Positions 41,501 through 55,255 are shown, counted from the stretch's first letter. The stretch is 64,000 nt of DNA from Bombella dulcis (GCF_026385505.1 NZ_JANIDV010000001.1:310001-374000), one strand, 5' to 3'. A program made the numbers and translations. The notes: generated from the letters alone by a model not told the origin.

Positions 41501-42199
41501 ATGAAAGCAGGTATTGTCGTTTTCCCGGGCACCAACCGGGAGCGCGACATGGCTCAGGCCTTCCGGGTTGTATCCGGCAAGACACCACAGATGCTCTGGC
41601 ATCAGCAGGATAATGTCGATGGGTTTGACCTGATCGTTCTCCCCGGTGGCTTCAGCTTCGGTGACTATCTCCGCAGCGGGGCCATGGCGGCTCATTCGCC
41701 CATCATGAAGGCCGTACGCCGTTTTGCCGAAAAGGGCGGCTATGTCCTCGGTGTCTGCAACGGCTTCCAGATTCTGACGGAAGCCCAAATGCTGCCGGGT
41801 GCGCTCCTGCGTAATGCGGGCATGCGCTTCCTGTCTCAGGACTGCCACCTGAAGGTGGAAGGCCGGGACAGCATCTTCACGTCCGGCTGGACGCATGGGG
41901 ATGTCTTCCGTGCGCCCATGGCCCATGGGGATGGCAATTATACTGCCGCCCCCGAGGTGCTGGACCGTCTGGAAGGTGAGGGCCGGGTGGCCTTCCGCTA
42001 CTGTACGGCGGAAGGGCATATGAAGGACAGCGACGAGCATGTGAACATGAATGGCAGTGCCCGTTCCATTGCTGGTGTTCTGAGCGAGAACCGTCGTGTC
42101 TGTGGTCTCATGCCGCATCCTGAAAATCTGACGGAAGAGATTCTGAGTGGTACGGATGGTCTGCCGCTCTTTACCGGGATCATGGAGGCATTGGGCTGA
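41501..42199 (+). CDS. purQ: Phosphoribosylformylglycinamidine synthase subunit PurQ
   Basis: This 232-residue class I glutamine amidotransferase delivers ammonia to PurL. The nucleophile is in [11 protein letters not shown], the N-terminal [17 protein letters not shown] and the terminal MPHPENL histidine motif are standard. The purL ATG overlaps the last base of its stop codon. It begins 3 nt after the tandem Rap1a-like gene. Confidence 0.96.
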   Translation: MKAGIVVFPGTNRERDMAQAFRVVSGKTPQMLWHQQDNVDGFDLIVLPGGFSFGDYLRSGAMAAHSPIMKAVRRFAEKGGYVLGVCNGFQILTEAQMLPGALLRNAGMRFLSQDCHLKVEGRDSIFTSGWTHGDVFRAPMAHGDGNYTAAPEVLDRLEGEGRVAFRYCTAEGHMKDSDEHVNMNGSARSIAGVLSENRRVCGLMPHPENLTEEILSGTDGLPLFTGIMEALG

Positions 42200-44439
42200 T
42201 GACAGCAGCACATGTTGATATTGAGCTTGCACGCTCTTTCGGCCTGAAAGATGACGAGTACGAGACCGTCCTGACCATCATGGGGCGGACGCCGAGCCTG
42301 ACGGAGCTTGGCATTTTCTCCGTCATGTGGTCGGAGCACTGCTCTTACAAGTCATCCCGTCTCCATCTCAAGACACTGCCGACCAAGGCTCCCTGGGTCA
42401 TTCATGGCCCGGGCGAGAATGCCGGCGTGATCGACATTGGGGAAGGTCTGGCCGCCGTCTTCAAGATGGAGAGCCATAATCATCCATCATTTATCGAACC
42501 CTATCAGGGAGCGGCCACGGGTGTTGGTGGTATCCTGCGTGACGTGTTCACGATGGGTGCCCGCCCCATTGCCAACCTGAACGCCCTGCGTTTCGGTGAT
42601 CCGTCTCACAAGGACACAAAGCGTGTCGTGGATGGTGTCGTCCGTGGGATTGGCGGTTACGGCAACTGCATGGGTGTGCCGACGGTTGGTGGGGAGGTGA
42701 ATTTCCACCACTCCTACAACTGCAATCCGCTGGTCAATGCGATGACGGTCGGGCTGGCCCGGCAGGATCGCATCTTCCTGTCTGCTGCGGCAGGTGTGGG
42801 CAATCCGGTCGTGTATGTCGGCTCCAAGACGGGGCGTGATGGCATCCACGGGGCCACGATGTCCTCCGCCGAGTTTGATTCAGAGTCCAGCTCCAAGCGG
42901 CCGACCGTGCAGGTGGGCGACCCCTTCACCGAGAAGCTGCTTCTGGAAGCCTGCCTCGAACTGATGGCCACTGATGCGGTGATCTCCATTCAGGACATGG
43001 GGGCCGCCGGCCTGACTTCGTCCGCCGTGGAGATGGCCAGTAAGGGCGGGGTCGGGATTGACCTGGACCTGGACCACGTTCCGCAGCGTGAAGCCAACAT
43101 GCAGGCTTACGAGATGATGCTCTCGGAAAGTCAGGAGCGTATGCTCATGGTGCTGCGTCCGGACCGGACGGAAGAAGCACGCAGGATTTTCGAGAAGTGG
43201 GAACTGGATTTTGCCATTGTCGGCAGGCTGACTGACAGCGGGCGGATCACGGTACGGCATAACGGGAAGGTCGAGGCGGATATTCCGCTTGGTCCGCTGG
43301 CTGATGAAGCCCCGATCTATGACCGTCCGACCATGGAGTATGAGCGTCAGCCTGCTCTGGTGCCGCCTGCTGATCCATGCGGCATCGAGAAGGGGCTGCT
43401 CCGTCTTCTGGCCAGTGCCAATGGGGCTTCCCGGGCATGGATATGGAACCAGTATGACAGTGGCGTTGGTGGTCAGACCGTCCAGCGTCCGGGTGGTGCA
43501 GATGCCGCCATCGTCCGGGTGGAGGGCACGGATCGTGGCCTCGCCATGACGACGGACTGCACGCCCCGTTACGGGCAGGCCGATCCTTATGTTGGCGGTG
43601 CCCAGGCCGTGCTGGAAGTGTGGCGTAACTTGACGGCCACGGGGGCAAAGCCTCTGGCCATGACGGATAACCTCAACTTTGCCAGCCCGGAAAATCCGCG
43701 CATCATGACGCAGTTTGTCGAGGCCGTGAGAGGCATTGGTGATGCTGGCCGTGCGCTGGATTTCCCGGTCGTCAGTGGCAATGTGTCCCTGTATAATGAA
43801 ACCCGTGGTGATGACGGTTCGGTGACGGCCATCCAGCCAGCCCCCGTGATCGGTGGCGTGGGTGTTCTTGAGGACGTCCGGAAGGCTGTCGGTCTGGCCA
43901 TGCCGCAGGATGGCGAGCTGCTTCTGGTCGGTGAGACCTGGGGTGAGCTGGGGCAGTCCATGTGGCTGAAGGAAATTCTCGGCCGTGAGGAGGGTGCTCC
44001 TCCAGCCGTTGATTTCGCTGCCGAGCGTCGGAATGGTGATTTCGTACGTGAGCAGATTCAGGGTGGGGCCGTTCTGGCCTGTCATGACGTGTCTGACGGC
44101 GGTCTCATTGTTGCGCTGGCCGAGATGGCCATGGCAGGCAATGTGGGCTGCGTGCTGGATGTGGCTCCCGCTGCCCTGCCTGAGCATATTTACTGGTTCG
44201 CCGAGGATCAGGCCCGGTATGTTCTGGCAACCAGACAGGCTGATGCCGTGATGAAGGCGGCGCAGGAGGCTGGTGTGCCGGTACGCCGTCTGGGGCGTGC
44301 TGGTGGTGACGTGCTGGAACTTGGCGATGTCATGGCGGTGCCTGTCCAGCATCTGCGCAGGCAGCACGCTTCATTCTTCCCCCGTTTCATGGGGAAGGAA
44401 GAGGATGCTCCGGTCGTGCATCTGGATGAAATATCCTGA
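42199..44439 (+). CDS. purL: Phosphoribosylformylglycinamidine synthase subunit PurL (small form)
   Basis: This 746-residue PurL is the short class that requires PurS and PurQ, consistent with both genes lying upstream. It shows [34 protein letters not shown], and a second AIRS-type half with [20 protein letters not shown]. It makes FGAM from FGAR with ATP and glutamine-derived ammonia. Length and motif order are normal. Confidence 0.97.
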   Translation: MTAAHVDIELARSFGLKDDEYETVLTIMGRTPSLTELGIFSVMWSEHCSYKSSRLHLKTLPTKAPWVIHGPGENAGVIDIGEGLAAVFKMESHNHPSFIEPYQGAATGVGGILRDVFTMGARPIANLNALRFGDPSHKDTKRVVDGVVRGIGGYGNCMGVPTVGGEVNFHHSYNCNPLVNAMTVGLARQDRIFLSAAAGVGNPVVYVGSKTGRDGIHGATMSSAEFDSESSSKRPTVQVGDPFTEKLLLEACLELMATDAVISIQDMGAAGLTSSAVEMASKGGVGIDLDLDHVPQREANMQAYEMMLSESQERMLMVLRPDRTEEARRIFEKWELDFAIVGRLTDSGRITVRHNGKVEADIPLGPLADEAPIYDRPTMEYERQPALVPPADPCGIEKGLLRLLASANGASRAWIWNQYDSGVGGQTVQRPGGADAAIVRVEGTDRGLAMTTDCTPRYGQADPYVGGAQAVLEVWRNLTATGAKPLAMTDNLNFASPENPRIMTQFVEAVRGIGDAGRALDFPVVSGNVSLYNETRGDDGSVTAIQPAPVIGGVGVLEDVRKAVGLAMPQDGELLLVGETWGELGQSMWLKEILGREEGAPPAVDFAAERRNGDFVREQIQGGAVLACHDVSDGGLIVALAEMAMAGNVGCVLDVAPAALPEHIYWFAEDQARYVLATRQADAVMKAAQEAGVPVRRLGRAGGDVLELGDVMAVPVQHLRRQHASFFPRFMGKEEDAPVVHLDEIS

Positions 44440-44466
44440 AAGAGCGGAGAGAAGGAGGTTTCGACC

Positions 44467-44697
44467 ATGATGACGGCAGAAGAGATTGAAAAGACCCTCC
44501 GGGGGGCCTTTCCTGATGCAGAGATTGTGGTTGAAGACCTCGCAGGTGACGGTGATCACTTTGCCTGTGAGGTCGTCAGCGAAAGATTCCGTGGCGTGCC
44601 ACGGGTAAAGCAGCATAAGCTGGTTTATGAAGCCTTCGGGAGCCGTGTCGGTACGGAGCTTCATGCTCTTGCCGTGAAGACACGGACACCTGACTGA
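44467..44697 (+). CDS. BolA-family protein
   Basis: This 76-residue protein fits the BolA/IbaG family (EEIEKTLRGAFPDAEIVVEDLAGDGDHFACEVVSERFRGVPRVKQHKLVY...), with the helix-turn-helix-like KxxxHxxV segment. BolA proteins form [2Fe-2S] complexes with monothiol glutaredoxins, and such a glutaredoxin gene follows directly, so a shared role in iron-sulfur handling is likely. A GGAGG lies about 10 nt before the ATG. Confidence 0.92.
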   Translation: MMTAEEIEKTLRGAFPDAEIVVEDLAGDGDHFACEVVSERFRGVPRVKQHKLVYEAFGSRVGTELHALAVKTRTPD

Positions 44698-44715
44698 TTG
44701 AAAGGACATGCTCAG

Positions 44716-45051
44716 ATGAGTGATGCTGTTTTCCAGACCATCCAGTCCCTCGTGGACAGGAACCCCATCATGCTTTTCATGAAGGGGGACAAGCAGTTCC
44801 CGCAGTGCGGGTTCTCCGCCCGTGTCGTGCAGATTCTCAACCATCTCGGGGTGGAATTCGAGACGGAGAACGTGCTTGAGAGTGCAGAGATGCGCCAGGG
44901 CATCAAGGATTTCTCCCAGTGGCCGACAATCCCGCAGCTTTATGTGAAGGGTGAGTTCATCGGTGGCTGTGACATTGTCACGGACATGTATCAGAGCGGT
45001 GAACTGGAAAGCCTGCTGTCAGAAAAAGGCCTGCTGAAACACGCTGGCTGA
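44716..45051 (+). CDS. grxD: Monothiol glutaredoxin (Grx4/GrxD type)
   Basis: This 111-residue protein has the CGFS active site (FPQCGFSARV) and the glutathione-binding WPTIPQLYVKGEFIGGCDIV segment of class II monothiol glutaredoxins, which carry [2Fe-2S] clusters. I start it at the ATG at 44716, with AAAGGA about 10 nt upstream; a TTG six codons earlier begins right after the bolA stop. The bolA-grxD pairing supports iron-sulfur trafficking. Confidence 0.95.
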   Translation: MSDAVFQTIQSLVDRNPIMLFMKGDKQFPQCGFSARVVQILNHLGVEFETENVLESAEMRQGIKDFSQWPTIPQLYVKGEFIGGCDIVTDMYQSGELESLLSEKGLLKHAG

Positions 45052-45212
45052 TATCCGGGGGATGGGCCTTCATCAAATAAATGCCTTGCCAGCTGGCCTG
45101 TGACATTGCTTTCTGTCGCGTGGCGTGGTTAAACTGGCCATCATTTATCAGAGTGTAAGGTTCCATCCCTGCCAGCTTGTGGGGAGGGTGCGGCAATGGA
45201 GGGGGTAGTGAC

Positions 45213-45536
45213 ATGGTGAAATCCCTTAAGGGAGGGGTTCTTTTTGGGCTTCTGGGGTTTGCAGGGCTGGCATCTGCACCGGCAGCTCATGCGGATCGGG
45301 TTCTGACGGAACATGAGGCAAGCAAGCTGACATTCAGTGCGCTTATTGCTCCGCCGTCCGCATACTACCATCCGCCAGTGCGCCGTGTGCTTGGCCGCAG
45401 GCACGCTCCGGCTTTCCGTCTGGCTGCTGCAAAGCATGTGAGCCGTTTCCATCACGGTGTTACCGTGCGGACGGTGGCTTTCCATGGTCATGTTGTCAGC
45501 AAGCATCGCCGGAATACCCATCGTCATCGTGGGTGA
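45213..45536 (+). CDS. Small secreted basic His/Arg-rich protein
   Basis: I do not recognise this 107-residue protein. It has a Sec signal peptide (about residues 1-27, cleavage after AHA), and the mature part is rich in Arg and His (PPVRRVLGRRHAP, KHVSRFHHGV, HVVSKHRRNTHRHRG). There are no cysteines in the mature part. The ATG at 45213 follows a GGAGGG stretch about 10 nt upstream. It stands alone between grxD and convergent yraN. The strong positive charge suggests binding to an anionic surface or metal, but this is inference. Confidence 0.7.
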   Translation: MVKSLKGGVLFGLLGFAGLASAPAAHADRVLTEHEASKLTFSALIAPPSAYYHPPVRRVLGRRHAPAFRLAAAKHVSRFHHGVTVRTVAFHGHVVSKHRRNTHRHRG

Positions 45537-45606
45537 GATCATCTCATCCTGATGGAAGAAGGTGCCCCATAGGCCTAGCCTCATGGGGTTTCTTTTTGTC
45601 TGCCGT

Positions 45607-48534
<2,928 letters not shown>

Positions 48535-48588
48535 GCACTCTGCTCCATGATGTTTCGGTGTCGTCCGGGGGGGAAAGGGGGCCGCTGT

Positions 48589-50031
48589 TCAGCTGTCCGC
48601 CCTGAGATGACTGTGCCGTATGCTATAAGCGAAATAGATCACGGCACCAATGGCTAACCAGAGAATCAGGCGCATCCATGTGATCATGCTCATGGAGAGC
48701 ATGACGCTGCCGCAGGAAATGATGCCCAGGGAGGGAATGAGCAGCGGCCCACCCGGCAGACGGAAGGTGCGGGGGGCATCCGGCGAGGTGAAGCGCAGGG
48801 CGATGACGCCCGCACAGACGATGACAAAGGCCGTCAGCGTACCGATGGAGGCCATGTTGGCCAGAATGTCGATCGGCAGGCAGCAGGCCAGCAGGCCGCT
48901 CACAAGGAAACTGAGCATGTGGCTGGGAACGGGCGTATGACTCCTGGGATTCATCCGGCGGAAGAAGGCAGACAGCAGTCCGTCCTGGGACATGCTCAGC
49001 AGGATGCGGCTCTGGCCCATCAGCAGCCCGTAGATGACGGAGACATAGCCCAGACAGATGCCCCCCTTGATGAGCAGGCTGAGCCACGGCAGGTTAACGA
49101 CATCCATGACGGTGGCAACCGGGCTGGGGTCATGGGCGAAATGGTGGTAGTCCACCACGCCGACCAGCACGGCTGACACGATGACATAGACAAGCGCACA
49201 GATGACCTGACTGCCCAGAATGGCGAAGGGCATCGAACGCTGAGGGTTTTTCGTGTCATGGGCGGCGGTGGAGACGATGTCGAAGCCGATATAGGCCAGA
49301 AACGCCATTCCGGCAGCCCGCATCACGCCGCTGAAGCCGAAGTTCCCGTAATGGCCTTCATTGGGGGGAATGAAGGGGTGGAAATGGGCCATCTGTATGT
49401 GTGGCAGGCAGGCCACGACAAGGCCGACCAGCACGCAGACCTTGATGGCCACGATGAGGCCATTCATCCGGGCGGACTCTTTCATGCCCCGTGTCAGCAT
49501 GATGGTGACGAGCCAGAGGATGAACAGGCAGGGGGCATTGAACCACGCATGAGCCATGTGGCCATCCGGCAGTTCCACCGGTGTCATGGGCGGGTGCAGG
49601 AGCCGTGGGTCGATGATGATGCCCCAGTCCTTGAGGAAGGAGGTCATGTAGCCCGACCAGCTGGAGGCCACGGCGGCCGTGCTGACGGTATATTCAAGGA
49701 TCAGGTCCCAGCCGATGACCCAGGCCACGAACTCTCCCAGAGCGGCATAGGCATAGGAATAGGCCGAGCCACCGGAAGGGATCATCCCGGCCAGTTCAGC
49801 ATAGCAGAGACCGGCGAAGCTGGCCGCCACGGCGGCGATGAGGAAAGCGAGCGGGATGGCCGGACCGGCATGGAGACCGGAGGCCACACCCGTGAGGGAG
49901 AAAAGACCGGCCCCGATGGTCACGCCCACTCCAATGGCGATGAGCTGCCATGTGCCGAAAATGCGTTTCAGCCCTGTCTGGCTGGGGGCGGAGGAGGTGA
50001 TGGCTTTCTTGCGCCACAGGGATGACATCAT
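48589..50031 (-). CDS. APC-superfamily amino acid permease (copy 2)
   Basis: This 480-residue paralogue has the same helix plan and motifs as its neighbours (GVGVTIGAGLFSLTG, LAYIGFDIVSTAAHDTKNPQRSMP, YGLLMGQSRILLSMSQDGLL). It lies 54 nt upstream of the third copy and 115 nt downstream of the first. The three are collinear and presumably cotranscribed or recently were. Loop sequences differ most in the large periplasmic segment after helix 3, where substrate preference could differ. Confidence 0.9.
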   Translation of the reverse strand: MMSSLWRKKAITSSAPSQTGLKRIFGTWQLIAIGVGVTIGAGLFSLTGVASGLHAGPAIPLAFLIAAVAASFAGLCYAELAGMIPSGGSAYSYAYAALGEFVAWVIGWDLILEYTVSTAAVASSWSGYMTSFLKDWGIIIDPRLLHPPMTPVELPDGHMAHAWFNAPCLFILWLVTIMLTRGMKESARMNGLIVAIKVCVLVGLVVACLPHIQMAHFHPFIPPNEGHYGNFGFSGVMRAAGMAFLAYIGFDIVSTAAHDTKNPQRSMPFAILGSQVICALVYVIVSAVLVGVVDYHHFAHDPSPVATVMDVVNLPWLSLLIKGGICLGYVSVIYGLLMGQSRILLSMSQDGLLSAFFRRMNPRSHTPVPSHMLSFLVSGLLACCLPIDILANMASIGTLTAFVIVCAGVIALRFTSPDAPRTFRLPGGPLLIPSLGIISCGSVMLSMSMITWMRLILWLAIGAVIYFAYSIRHSHLRADS

Positions 50032-50146
50032 GGTGAAGAAGGTTCCATGTCCGGTCGTTTCTGATCTGTTCTGGCTGCTGTTCAGACAGAAGCGGTGCCC
50101 GGAGGGGGCACCACACCCAGAGTGATCCTTCTTCTATGGAATAATA

Positions 50147-51610
50147 TTATAAATTTCCACCCTGTCGGGTAGAATTGTTGCGTATTCTGCTTTTCCTGAT
50201 GCCATAAGCGAAATAGACGCAGAATCCCACAGCCAGCCAGATGAGCAGGCGGACCCATGTCAGCGGACTCATGGACCCCATGACGATGCCGCAGGAGATG
50301 ATGCCCAGCAGGGGGACCGTAAACGGGCCGCCCGGCACACGGAAACTGCGTTCGGCTGCCGGTGCCCGGAAGCGCAGGGCCGTCACGCCGGCGCAGACGA
50401 TGACGAAGGCCAGCAGTGTTCCGATGGAGGTCATTTCCCCCAGTGTGGCGATGGGTACGCATCCGGCCAGCAGGGCCGCTGCCACGGCGGTGATGATGTG
50501 GGCTGTCCAGGGCGTGCTGGTGCCCGTGTGGAGGCGGGCGATGAAGGAGGGCAGCAGGCCGTCTTCAGCCATGTTCATGGCAATCCGGCTCTGCCCGATG
50601 AGCAGGCCGAACAGGACGGAGATGAAGCCGAACGTGATGCCGGTTTTCACCAGAACCGCCATCCAGGGCATGTTGATCCTGTCCATGGCCGTGGCGACAG
50701 GGCTGGGGTCATGGGCGAGGGCGTGATAGTCCACCACGCCGACGAGGATGGTGGAAAAGACGACATAGATGACGGCACAGGTCAGCAGGCTGCCCAGAAT
50801 GCCGATGGGCATGTTGCGTTGGGGATTTTTTGTGTCCTGCGCTGCCGTGGAGACGATGTCGATGCCGACATAGGCGAAGAAGGCCATGCCGGCAGCCCGC
50901 ATGATCCCGCTGATACCAAACTGCCCGAATTCACCCGTATTGGCGGGCATGAAGGGGTGGAAGTGGCTGGTATCGACAAAGGGTGTGCAGACGATGATGA
51001 GGCCGACAATGACAAGGATCTTGACCAGCACGACCAGAGAGTTGAGACGCACGGAAAAATTGGTCCCCCGCATCAGCATCAGGGTGATGATGAAGAGGAG
51101 CAGCATTCCCGGTGCGTTGCACCATGCCTGCGCCGTGTGGCCATCCGGCATGGTGACGGTTGTCATGGGAGGGCTGAGCAGCCGTGGGTCAATGATGATG
51201 TTCCATCCTCTGAGCAGGGAGGCGATGTAGCCCGAGGCACTGGACGCCACGGCAGCCGCCCCGACCGTATATTCAAGGATCAGGTCCCAGCCGATGATCC
51301 ATGCGACGATCTCACCCAGCCCGGCATAGGCGTAGGCGTAGGCCGAGCCACCGGCAGGCAGCATTCCGGCCAGCTCGGCATAGCAGAGACCGGCGAAGCT
51401 GGCGGCGATGGCGGCGATGAGGAAGGAGATGACCACCGCAGGCCCTGCATTCTGGCCCGCCGCAACGCCCGTGAGGGAGAAGAGACCTGTCCCGACGGTG
51501 ACGCCGACGCCCATGGCGATCAGACGCCAGGGGCCGAACACGCGTTTCAGTCCGTTATTCTGGCTCTCTGGAGGGGGAACTTGTTTGGTCTGCCAGAAGG
51601 GCAAGGTCAT
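50147..51610 (-). CDS. APC-superfamily amino acid permease (copy 1)
   Basis: This 487-residue protein is the first of three tandem paralogues (GVGVTVGTGLFSLTG, FAYVGIDIVSTAAQDTKNPQRNMP). I begin it at the ATG at 51610, giving the MTLPFWQTKQ N-terminus similar in style to the other copies (MRRPFWRTK..., SLWRKK...). The frame remains open further upstream into glyA's leader, without homology; an ATG at 51628 is an alternative. It is divergent from glyA. Roles in uptake of neutral or cationic amino acids are family-level inference only. Confidence 0.9.
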   Translation of the reverse strand: MTLPFWQTKQVPPPESQNNGLKRVFGPWRLIAMGVGVTVGTGLFSLTGVAAGQNAGPAVVISFLIAAIAASFAGLCYAELAGMLPAGGSAYAYAYAGLGEIVAWIIGWDLILEYTVGAAAVASSASGYIASLLRGWNIIIDPRLLSPPMTTVTMPDGHTAQAWCNAPGMLLLFIITLMLMRGTNFSVRLNSLVVLVKILVIVGLIIVCTPFVDTSHFHPFMPANTGEFGQFGISGIMRAAGMAFFAYVGIDIVSTAAQDTKNPQRNMPIGILGSLLTCAVIYVVFSTILVGVVDYHALAHDPSPVATAMDRINMPWMAVLVKTGITFGFISVLFGLLIGQSRIAMNMAEDGLLPSFIARLHTGTSTPWTAHIITAVAAALLAGCVPIATLGEMTSIGTLLAFVIVCAGVTALRFRAPAAERSFRVPGGPFTVPLLGIISCGIVMGSMSPLTWVRLLIWLAVGFCVYFAYGIRKSRIRNNSTRQGGNL

Positions 51611-51713
51611 TGCAGGGCACTCTCGCATTTTTTGAACGTAATTAACCCGCAACGATAGACGCGCTTGGCTCCCGCGCCTATAGAAAGAAGAGAGTTTTTT
51701 GCGGGGAGTATGG

Positions 51714-53015
51714 ATGACAATGTCCAAAAGCACCAATCAGGCCGGTCTGCACTCTTTTTTTCATGCCTCTCTCAAGGAGCGGGATCATGAAGTCAGTGCG
51801 ATCCTGAATGCCGAGCTTGAGCGTCAGCAGGACGGCATCGAGCTAATCGCTTCTGAGAACATGGCGTCCTTCGCCGTAATGGAAGCTCAGGGGTCTGTTC
51901 TGACCAACAAATATGCCGAGGGTTTGCCGGGTCGCCGCTATTACGGTGGTTGCGTCGACGTGGACAAGGTCGAGAACCTGGCCATCGAGCGTCTGAAAAA
52001 GCTTTTCGGGGCCGAGTTCGTCAACGTCCAGCCGCATTCCGGTGCCAATGCCAATCAGGCGGCCTTCATGGCCCTGGCAAAGCCCGGCGATACCATCCTT
52101 GGCATGAGCCTCGCCGCTGGTGGCCATCTGACTCACGGTGCTGCTCCGAACTATTCCGGCAAGTGGTTCAATGCCGTGCAGTATGGCGTGCGTGGTGAGG
52201 ACGGTCTGCTCGACTACGAGGAGATGGAACGTCTGGCCCGTGAGCATAAGCCCCGCATCATCGTGGCTGGCAGCTCCGCCTATCCCCGCGTGATCGACTT
52301 CCCCCGTTTCCGCAAGATTGCTGATGAGGTCGGTGCCTACCTGATGGTGGACATGGCCCATTTCGCCGGTCTGGTGGCGGCTGGCATCTATCCCAGCCCG
52401 GTCCCTCATGCCGACATCACGACTTCCACGACGCACAAGACGCTGCGTGGACCCCGTGGTGGCATCATCATGACCAATGATGCGGACATCGCCAAGAAGA
52501 TCAACTCCGCCGTGTTCCCCGGTCTTCAGGGTGGCCCGCTGATGCATGTCATCGCCGGCAAGGCTGTGGCCTTCGGCGAGGCCCTTCAGGGTGAGTTCAG
52601 GGAGTACCAGCAGCGTGTGCAGGCCAATGCCCGTGCGCTGGCCGATGAGCTTCTGAAATGTGGCTTTGACATCGTGACGGGTGGGACGGACACCCACCTC
52701 GTGCTGGTGGACCTGCGCCCCAAGAAGGTGACCGGCAAGAAGGCCGAAGCCCTGATGGAGCGTGCTGGCATCACCGCCAACAAGAATGCCGTTCCGTTCG
52801 ACCCTGAAAAGCCGTTCGTCACGTCCGGCGTACGTCTGGGGAGCCCGGCTGCTACGGCCCGTGGCTTTGGTGAGGAAGAATTCCGTCAGGTGGCCCGTAT
52901 GATTGATGCCGTGCTGAGTGCTGATGAGAATGACGATGCCACGTTCGAGCGCATCCGCAAGGATGTGAAGGAGCTGTGCGCCCGCTTCCCGATCTATGAT
53001 CGTGCCTCTGCCTGA
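51714..53015 (+). CDS. glyA: Serine hydroxymethyltransferase
   Basis: This 433-residue PLP enzyme interconverts serine and glycine while charging tetrahydrofolate. [23 protein letters not shown], the PLP-lysine motif [15 protein letters not shown] and the [13 protein letters not shown] segment are intact. GGGGAG precedes the ATG at 51714 by about 5 nt; the ATG at 51720 is a close alternative. It supplies glycine and one-carbon units used by the purine genes nearby, although it is a separate unit here. A perfect 14-bp terminator follows. Confidence 0.97.
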   Translation: MTMSKSTNQAGLHSFFHASLKERDHEVSAILNAELERQQDGIELIASENMASFAVMEAQGSVLTNKYAEGLPGRRYYGGCVDVDKVENLAIERLKKLFGAEFVNVQPHSGANANQAAFMALAKPGDTILGMSLAAGGHLTHGAAPNYSGKWFNAVQYGVRGEDGLLDYEEMERLAREHKPRIIVAGSSAYPRVIDFPRFRKIADEVGAYLMVDMAHFAGLVAAGIYPSPVPHADITTSTTHKTLRGPRGGIIMTNDADIAKKINSAVFPGLQGGPLMHVIAGKAVAFGEALQGEFREYQQRVQANARALADELLKCGFDIVTGGTDTHLVLVDLRPKKVTGKKAEALMERAGITANKNAVPFDPEKPFVTSGVRLGSPAATARGFGEEEFRQVARMIDAVLSADENDDATFERIRKDVKELCARFPIYDRASA

Positions 53016-53027
53016 TCATGGATGAAG

Positions 53028-53063
53028 CCGGGGAGGCAGGGTGTAACAGCCCTGCCTCCCCGG
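53028..53063. terminator. Strong hairpin terminator between glyA and the helicase
   Basis: CCGGGGAGGCAGGG (53028-53041) pairs perfectly over 14 bp with CCCTGCCTCCCCGG (53050-53063) around an 8-nt loop. No long T run follows on the plus strand. It separates convergent genes. Confidence 0.82.
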
Positions 53064-53074
53064 AAAAGCCTTTC

Positions 53075-54232
53075 CTATAGCGTTTCCGCCGTGATGATGC
53101 GGATGCGGTACTGGATGTGCTTTTCAATCTCCCGCAGGCGGCTCCGTTCTTCCAGCGTGGTGAAGGTGATGGCCCGGCCCTGCTTTCCTGCCCGGGCCGT
53201 CCGGCCGATGCGGTGGATGTAGAGTTCCGGCGTCTGCGGCAGGTCCATGTTCACGACAAGCTGGATGTCATCAATATCCAGCCCACGGGCGGCAATGTCC
53301 GTTGTCACGAGAATGGAACCGGCCTGCGTCTGATAGCGTTCCAGCGTTTTCTTCCGGTCGCCCTGTGTCTGGCCGCCGTGAAGGGCAATGGCCTTGTACT
53401 GGTCCTTTCGCAGCAGTTTTGCGACAGAATCCGCCTTCTGCTTCGTTTTCGTGAAAATGATGGCACGGCCTGTTTTGGCATCAGCCTGTATCTTTGACCG
53501 TTCCAGTACGGTCAGAAGGAGCGGTTCCTTCTGTGATTCCGTGATGAACAGGGCCTGCTGGCGGATGCGCCGTGGCGTGACCTCTTCCTCACCGGGTTCG
53601 ACACGGACAGGGTCTCTTGTGACCCGCTTTGCCAGTGCCATGACAGGTTCCGGCAGGGTAGCCGAGCAGAAGATGGTCTGGGGCCGGTCGGCAATATAGG
53701 GCACGAGAGCCGTCATGCTGGCGGAGAATTCTTCATCAAGAAGACGGTCTGCCTCATCCAGCACCAGATAGACGATATGTTCCAGCGACAGCTCGCCTTT
53801 TTCCACGAAATCCAGCAGCCGCCCATGCGTGGCAACGATGATGTCGGCTCCCTGTGCCAGGGAGAGGGCCTGCTGTTCACGGGGCACGCCACCGCAGATT
53901 ACCCGTGTGCGGAGGGGAAGCTGACGGCCAAGCTGACGGCAGACGCTGGCTGTCTGCATGGCGAGGTCCCGGGTTGGCTCCAGGATCAGGACCCGTGGGA
54001 CGGAATCGGCTGTCTCTTCCTGCTTGATGCTCGCCAGTTTCTGGAGGGCAGGGAGGACAAAGGCGGCAGTTTTTCCTGTTCCAGTCTGTCCGGGCAGAAG
54101 GACGTCACGGCCTGCCAGAAGGGGCGGGATGCCCTGCTGCTGGATGGGGGTCGGTTTTGCCATGCCTGCTTTCCGGGCAGCCTGAGTCAGCTGGTCGGAA
54201 AGGCCAAGGTCCGTGAAATCTGTTTGTGTCAT
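53075..54232 (-). CDS. DEAD-box RNA helicase (short form)
   Basis: This 385-residue protein has the full DEAD-box core: Q motif (FTDLGLSDQL...KPTPIQQQGIPPLLAG), Walker A PGQTGTGKTAAF, PTRDLA, VLDEADR with DEAD, CSAT, and C-terminal RGLDI and HRIGRTARAG. It ends soon after the core, lacking the basic tail of RhlE, SrmB or CsdA, so the specific helicase type cannot be named. Likely roles are ribosome assembly or mRNA decay. Its C-terminus ends LREIEKHIQYRIRIITAETL. Confidence 0.92.
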   Translation of the reverse strand: MTQTDFTDLGLSDQLTQAARKAGMAKPTPIQQQGIPPLLAGRDVLLPGQTGTGKTAAFVLPALQKLASIKQEETADSVPRVLILEPTRDLAMQTASVCRQLGRQLPLRTRVICGGVPREQQALSLAQGADIIVATHGRLLDFVEKGELSLEHIVYLVLDEADRLLDEEFSASMTALVPYIADRPQTIFCSATLPEPVMALAKRVTRDPVRVEPGEEEVTPRRIRQQALFITESQKEPLLLTVLERSKIQADAKTGRAIIFTKTKQKADSVAKLLRKDQYKAIALHGGQTQGDRKKTLERYQTQAGSILVTTDIAARGLDIDDIQLVVNMDLPQTPELYIHRIGRTARAGKQGRAITFTTLEERSRLREIEKHIQYRIRIITAETL

Positions 54233-54300
54233 GAATGTCGTTCTTGCCAGAAGGAAGGTGTTGATGTGATGGACGGGACCATACCCGGAGGAGATCAGGA

Positions 54301-55251
54301 ATGCACGCAGCCATCATAGCCGAAGATTTCGCCGGAATGAGGTCGCAGGGGCGGGGACTGGCAGAAAGGGCGGGTTTTTCGTGGGCGTTTCATCCTGCCG
54401 TCATCAACAGGGAAAAACTGGTCTCCCGTCTGCCTGTCCGCTTCTGGCCGCATTCTCCGGGCCTGTTTGCCCCATTCAGTCTTTCTTCCGCAACCCGTCT
54501 CATCATCAGCGTGGGAGGAAAAGGGGCCGTTGCCGGGGCGGCTCTGGGGAAACGGCATGGCTTACCCGTGGTGCAGATACAGCACCCACGGGCAAGGCTG
54601 TCTTCCTTTGCGCTTGTCGTGGCCAGTCAGCATGACCGGCTTGTGGGGCCGAATGTGCTTTCAGTCCGCACGGCCATGCACGACGTTACTCCGGCCCGTC
54701 TGGATCAGGCTGCCGGATCGTGGAAGGAGCGCATCCGTGCGGGGGCGGACAGGGTTCTGGGGGTGCTGCTGGGAGGCTCTAACGGGCGTTACAGGCTGGA
54801 AGAGGCTGAAGCCGTTGCCCTGTCGGAAGAACTGGCCGGGTCCATGCGGCTGACGGGTGCCCGCTGTGTGCTGACGCCTTCTCGGCGCACGTCCCATCAG
54901 GCTCTTGCTGTCTTCCGGGAGCGTCTGGTTCCTCTGGGAGCCGTCGTGATGGAAGGAGATGGGGAGGATAACCCCTATATGGGGGTGCTGGCCTGTTCTG
55001 ACGTGCTGGCGGTCACGCAGGACAGTGTGTCCATGATGTCAGAGGCCGTGGCGACGGACAGGCCCGTCTGTATTCTCCGTCTGAAGGGACGGTCATCCCG
55101 GCTGGAACAGTTCGTGACCATACTTGAAAAAGAAGGACGTGTTCAGTCTTCTTTAAGGGATGTTACATTTATGCCCTGCGAAAGACTTGACGATACTTCA
55201 CGGGCGGCTGATGAAATACATCATCGCATTCAGTTCAGTCAGGAAGGATGA
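54301..55251 (+). CDS. Mitochondrial fission ELM1-family protein
   Basis: This 316-residue protein resembles the bacterial ELM1 family (DUF1022), named for a plant protein and seemingly glycosyltransferase-like in fold (GGKGAVAGAALGKRHGLPVVQIQHPR, LLGGSNGRYRL, TPSRRTSHQAL, VTQDSVSMMSEAVATDRPV). The bacterial function is unknown; association with cell-envelope polysaccharide genes is common in my recollection. Its stop is 4 nt before the start of the unknown 629-residue gene, so the two are probably one transcript. Confidence 0.85.
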   Translation: MHAAIIAEDFAGMRSQGRGLAERAGFSWAFHPAVINREKLVSRLPVRFWPHSPGLFAPFSLSSATRLIISVGGKGAVAGAALGKRHGLPVVQIQHPRARLSSFALVVASQHDRLVGPNVLSVRTAMHDVTPARLDQAAGSWKERIRAGADRVLGVLLGGSNGRYRLEEAEAVALSEELAGSMRLTGARCVLTPSRRTSHQALAVFRERLVPLGAVVMEGDGEDNPYMGVLACSDVLAVTQDSVSMMSEAVATDRPVCILRLKGRSSRLEQFVTILEKEGRVQSSLRDVTFMPCERLDDTSRAADEIHHRIQFSQEG

Positions 55252-55255
55252 TCCC

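Noticed and set aside
42880-44367. A 495-codon minus-strand frame opposite purL, and similar long antisense frames opposite guaB (3968-5509), ppiD (22183-23865) and the permeases
   Set aside because: All mirror well-supported genes and encode low-quality protein sequence; none has a ribosome site or family motif.
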